From Paracoccus cavernae (lineage in GTDB: Bacteria > Pseudomonadota > Alphaproteobacteria > Rhodobacterales > Rhodobacteraceae), in the NCBI GenBank assembly GCA_030410095.1, contig JAUFRC010000003.1, forward strand, positions 186,001 to 250,000: 64,000 bases of DNA, read 5' to 3'. A model generated the notes under the pieces. It was not told where the DNA came from and made no database searches. It was given only the letters and a program-made list of their open reading frames with translations. Of this stretch, positions 63,394 through 64,000 are shown piece after piece (position 1 is the stretch's first letter; every line of letters begins with the position of its first letter). The translations under genes were made by a program, and so were the position numbers.

Positions 63394-64000
63394 TTAGACG
63401 CGTTCCTCGCGCAGATCGACGGTGGCGGGGTGAAGGGCTCCACATCGACCATCTGCGCCACGCCGTTGAGAAACTCGGTCGGGGTCGAGGGGTCGAGATG
63501 GGCGAGCTGCCATGTCGCGAACCGCCACCAGCGCAGATGCAGCATGCGCGCGATGATGCCGGGCGGCAGGCGCATGCGGCGGATCACGGCGGGATTGCCC
63601 GCAACGATGGCATAGGGCGGGACGTTCTGGTCACGACCGCGCCCGCGCCGATGATCGCGCCGTCGCCGACCGTGACGCCTGCACGCACGATCGCGCCATG
63701 GCCGATCCAGACGTCATTGCCGATCGTGGTGACCTGCTCGCGGGTCGGGGGGCCGTTCTCGAAGGTGAAGGCCGCGCTGTGATAGCCCTCGGCGCCGGGG
63801 AATTTATGCCCCAGCGTGAAGATCCTGTCGCGCAGATAGAAGGCGGGCGAAGTCGAGGCCCAGGTCATCGGATGGTTCTGCCGCCCGATCTGGACATCCT
63901 CGCCGAACGAGCAATAGCGCCCGATCCGATCCGAGCCGCGGCGCAAAAGCCCGAGACCTGATAGGAGAACGCCCCGAGCTCGATCGAATTCTCGTAAACC
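63394..64000 (-). CDS. Hexapeptide-repeat acyltransferase (CatB/Vat type), 5' end outside window
   Basis: The gene enters from the right edge and ends at a TAA (63394-63396). The hexapeptide pattern of the left-handed beta helix is visible in IGRYCSFGEDVQIG and IGNDVWIGHGAIVRAGVTVGDGAIIGAGAVVT; the catalytic histidine is probably that of GRQNHPMTW. After a frameshift near 63625 the tail continues PPYAIVAGNPAVIRRMR. Proteins of this group acetylate antibiotics or sugars; this one resembles the xenobiotic acyltransferase type, but its substrate cannot be read. Confidence 0.8.

Overview
High-GC DNA whose gene content points to an alphaproteobacterium of the Rhodobacteraceae/Paracoccaceae type. 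Supporting markers are beta-hydroxyaspartate-pathway genes very like those of Paracoccus, a Hint-domain protein, an RTX protein, TRAP and CUT1 transporters, and codon use rich in gcg/ggc/ctg. The genus cannot be fixed from this window. Nearly every long gene is broken by one to six single-base frameshifts. Most of those I could place sit in short homopolymers, and conserved protein sequence resumes at once in the next frame. I treat these as base-calling errors: each gene is annotated as one CDS from its true start to its true stop, with approximate frameshift positions given.

Layout. 1-9053: start of a short-chain dehydrogenase, an acyl-CoA synthetase with a divergent AraC regulator, AzlCD amino-acid exporter, and a YhaO/YhaN DNA-repair nuclease/ATPase pair. 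9054-13974: two alpha/beta hydrolases, a scrap of an ABC ATPase, and an RTX protein. 14160-18750: a tandem glycine riboswitch followed by an FAD amino-acid oxidoreductase and bhcB, bhcC and bhcD of the beta-hydroxyaspartate cycle, with no bhcA. 18882-30313: a CUT1 sugar-type ABC importer operon with a ROK kinase, an argininosuccinate-lyase/EDDS-lyase homologue and an Ldh2/DpkA-family reductase, divergent from a ROK repressor and a very long PIG-L deacetylase. 30408-39512: Na+/H+ antiporter, formamidase-like hydrolase, and a ~2,080-residue DUF4011-helicase-nuclease protein resembling the antiphage protein HheA. 39587-44243: M20 amidohydrolase, ornithine cyclodeaminase, GntR regulator with a near-perfect palindromic operator, and BrnQ. 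44495-46616: Hint-domain protein and a nucleotidyltransferase. 46798-55593: a seven-gene operon (N-formylglutamate-amidohydrolase family, TRAP DctQ/M/P, glutamine-synthetase-like ligase, aldehyde and alcohol dehydrogenases) divergent from an RpiR regulator. 55594-60747: a tightly overlapping five-gene operon with a ThiF/E1-like enzyme and a nitroreductase-fold protein. 60856-64000: SDR, MFS transporter, hexapeptide acyltransferase.

How the parts may work together. The riboswitch operon reads as a glycine-assimilation unit: part of the glycine is oxidised to glyoxylate, glyoxylate is condensed with more glycine to beta-hydroxyaspartate, which is dehydrated to iminosuccinate and reduced to aspartate. 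The TRAP/glutamine-synthetase-like operon could gamma-glutamylate an amino alcohol, oxidise it and release an amino acid; with ethanolamine as substrate the product would be glycine. The ThiF/nitroreductase operon and the ABC/lyase/PIG-L cluster are coherent gene sets for which I cannot name a product or substrate.
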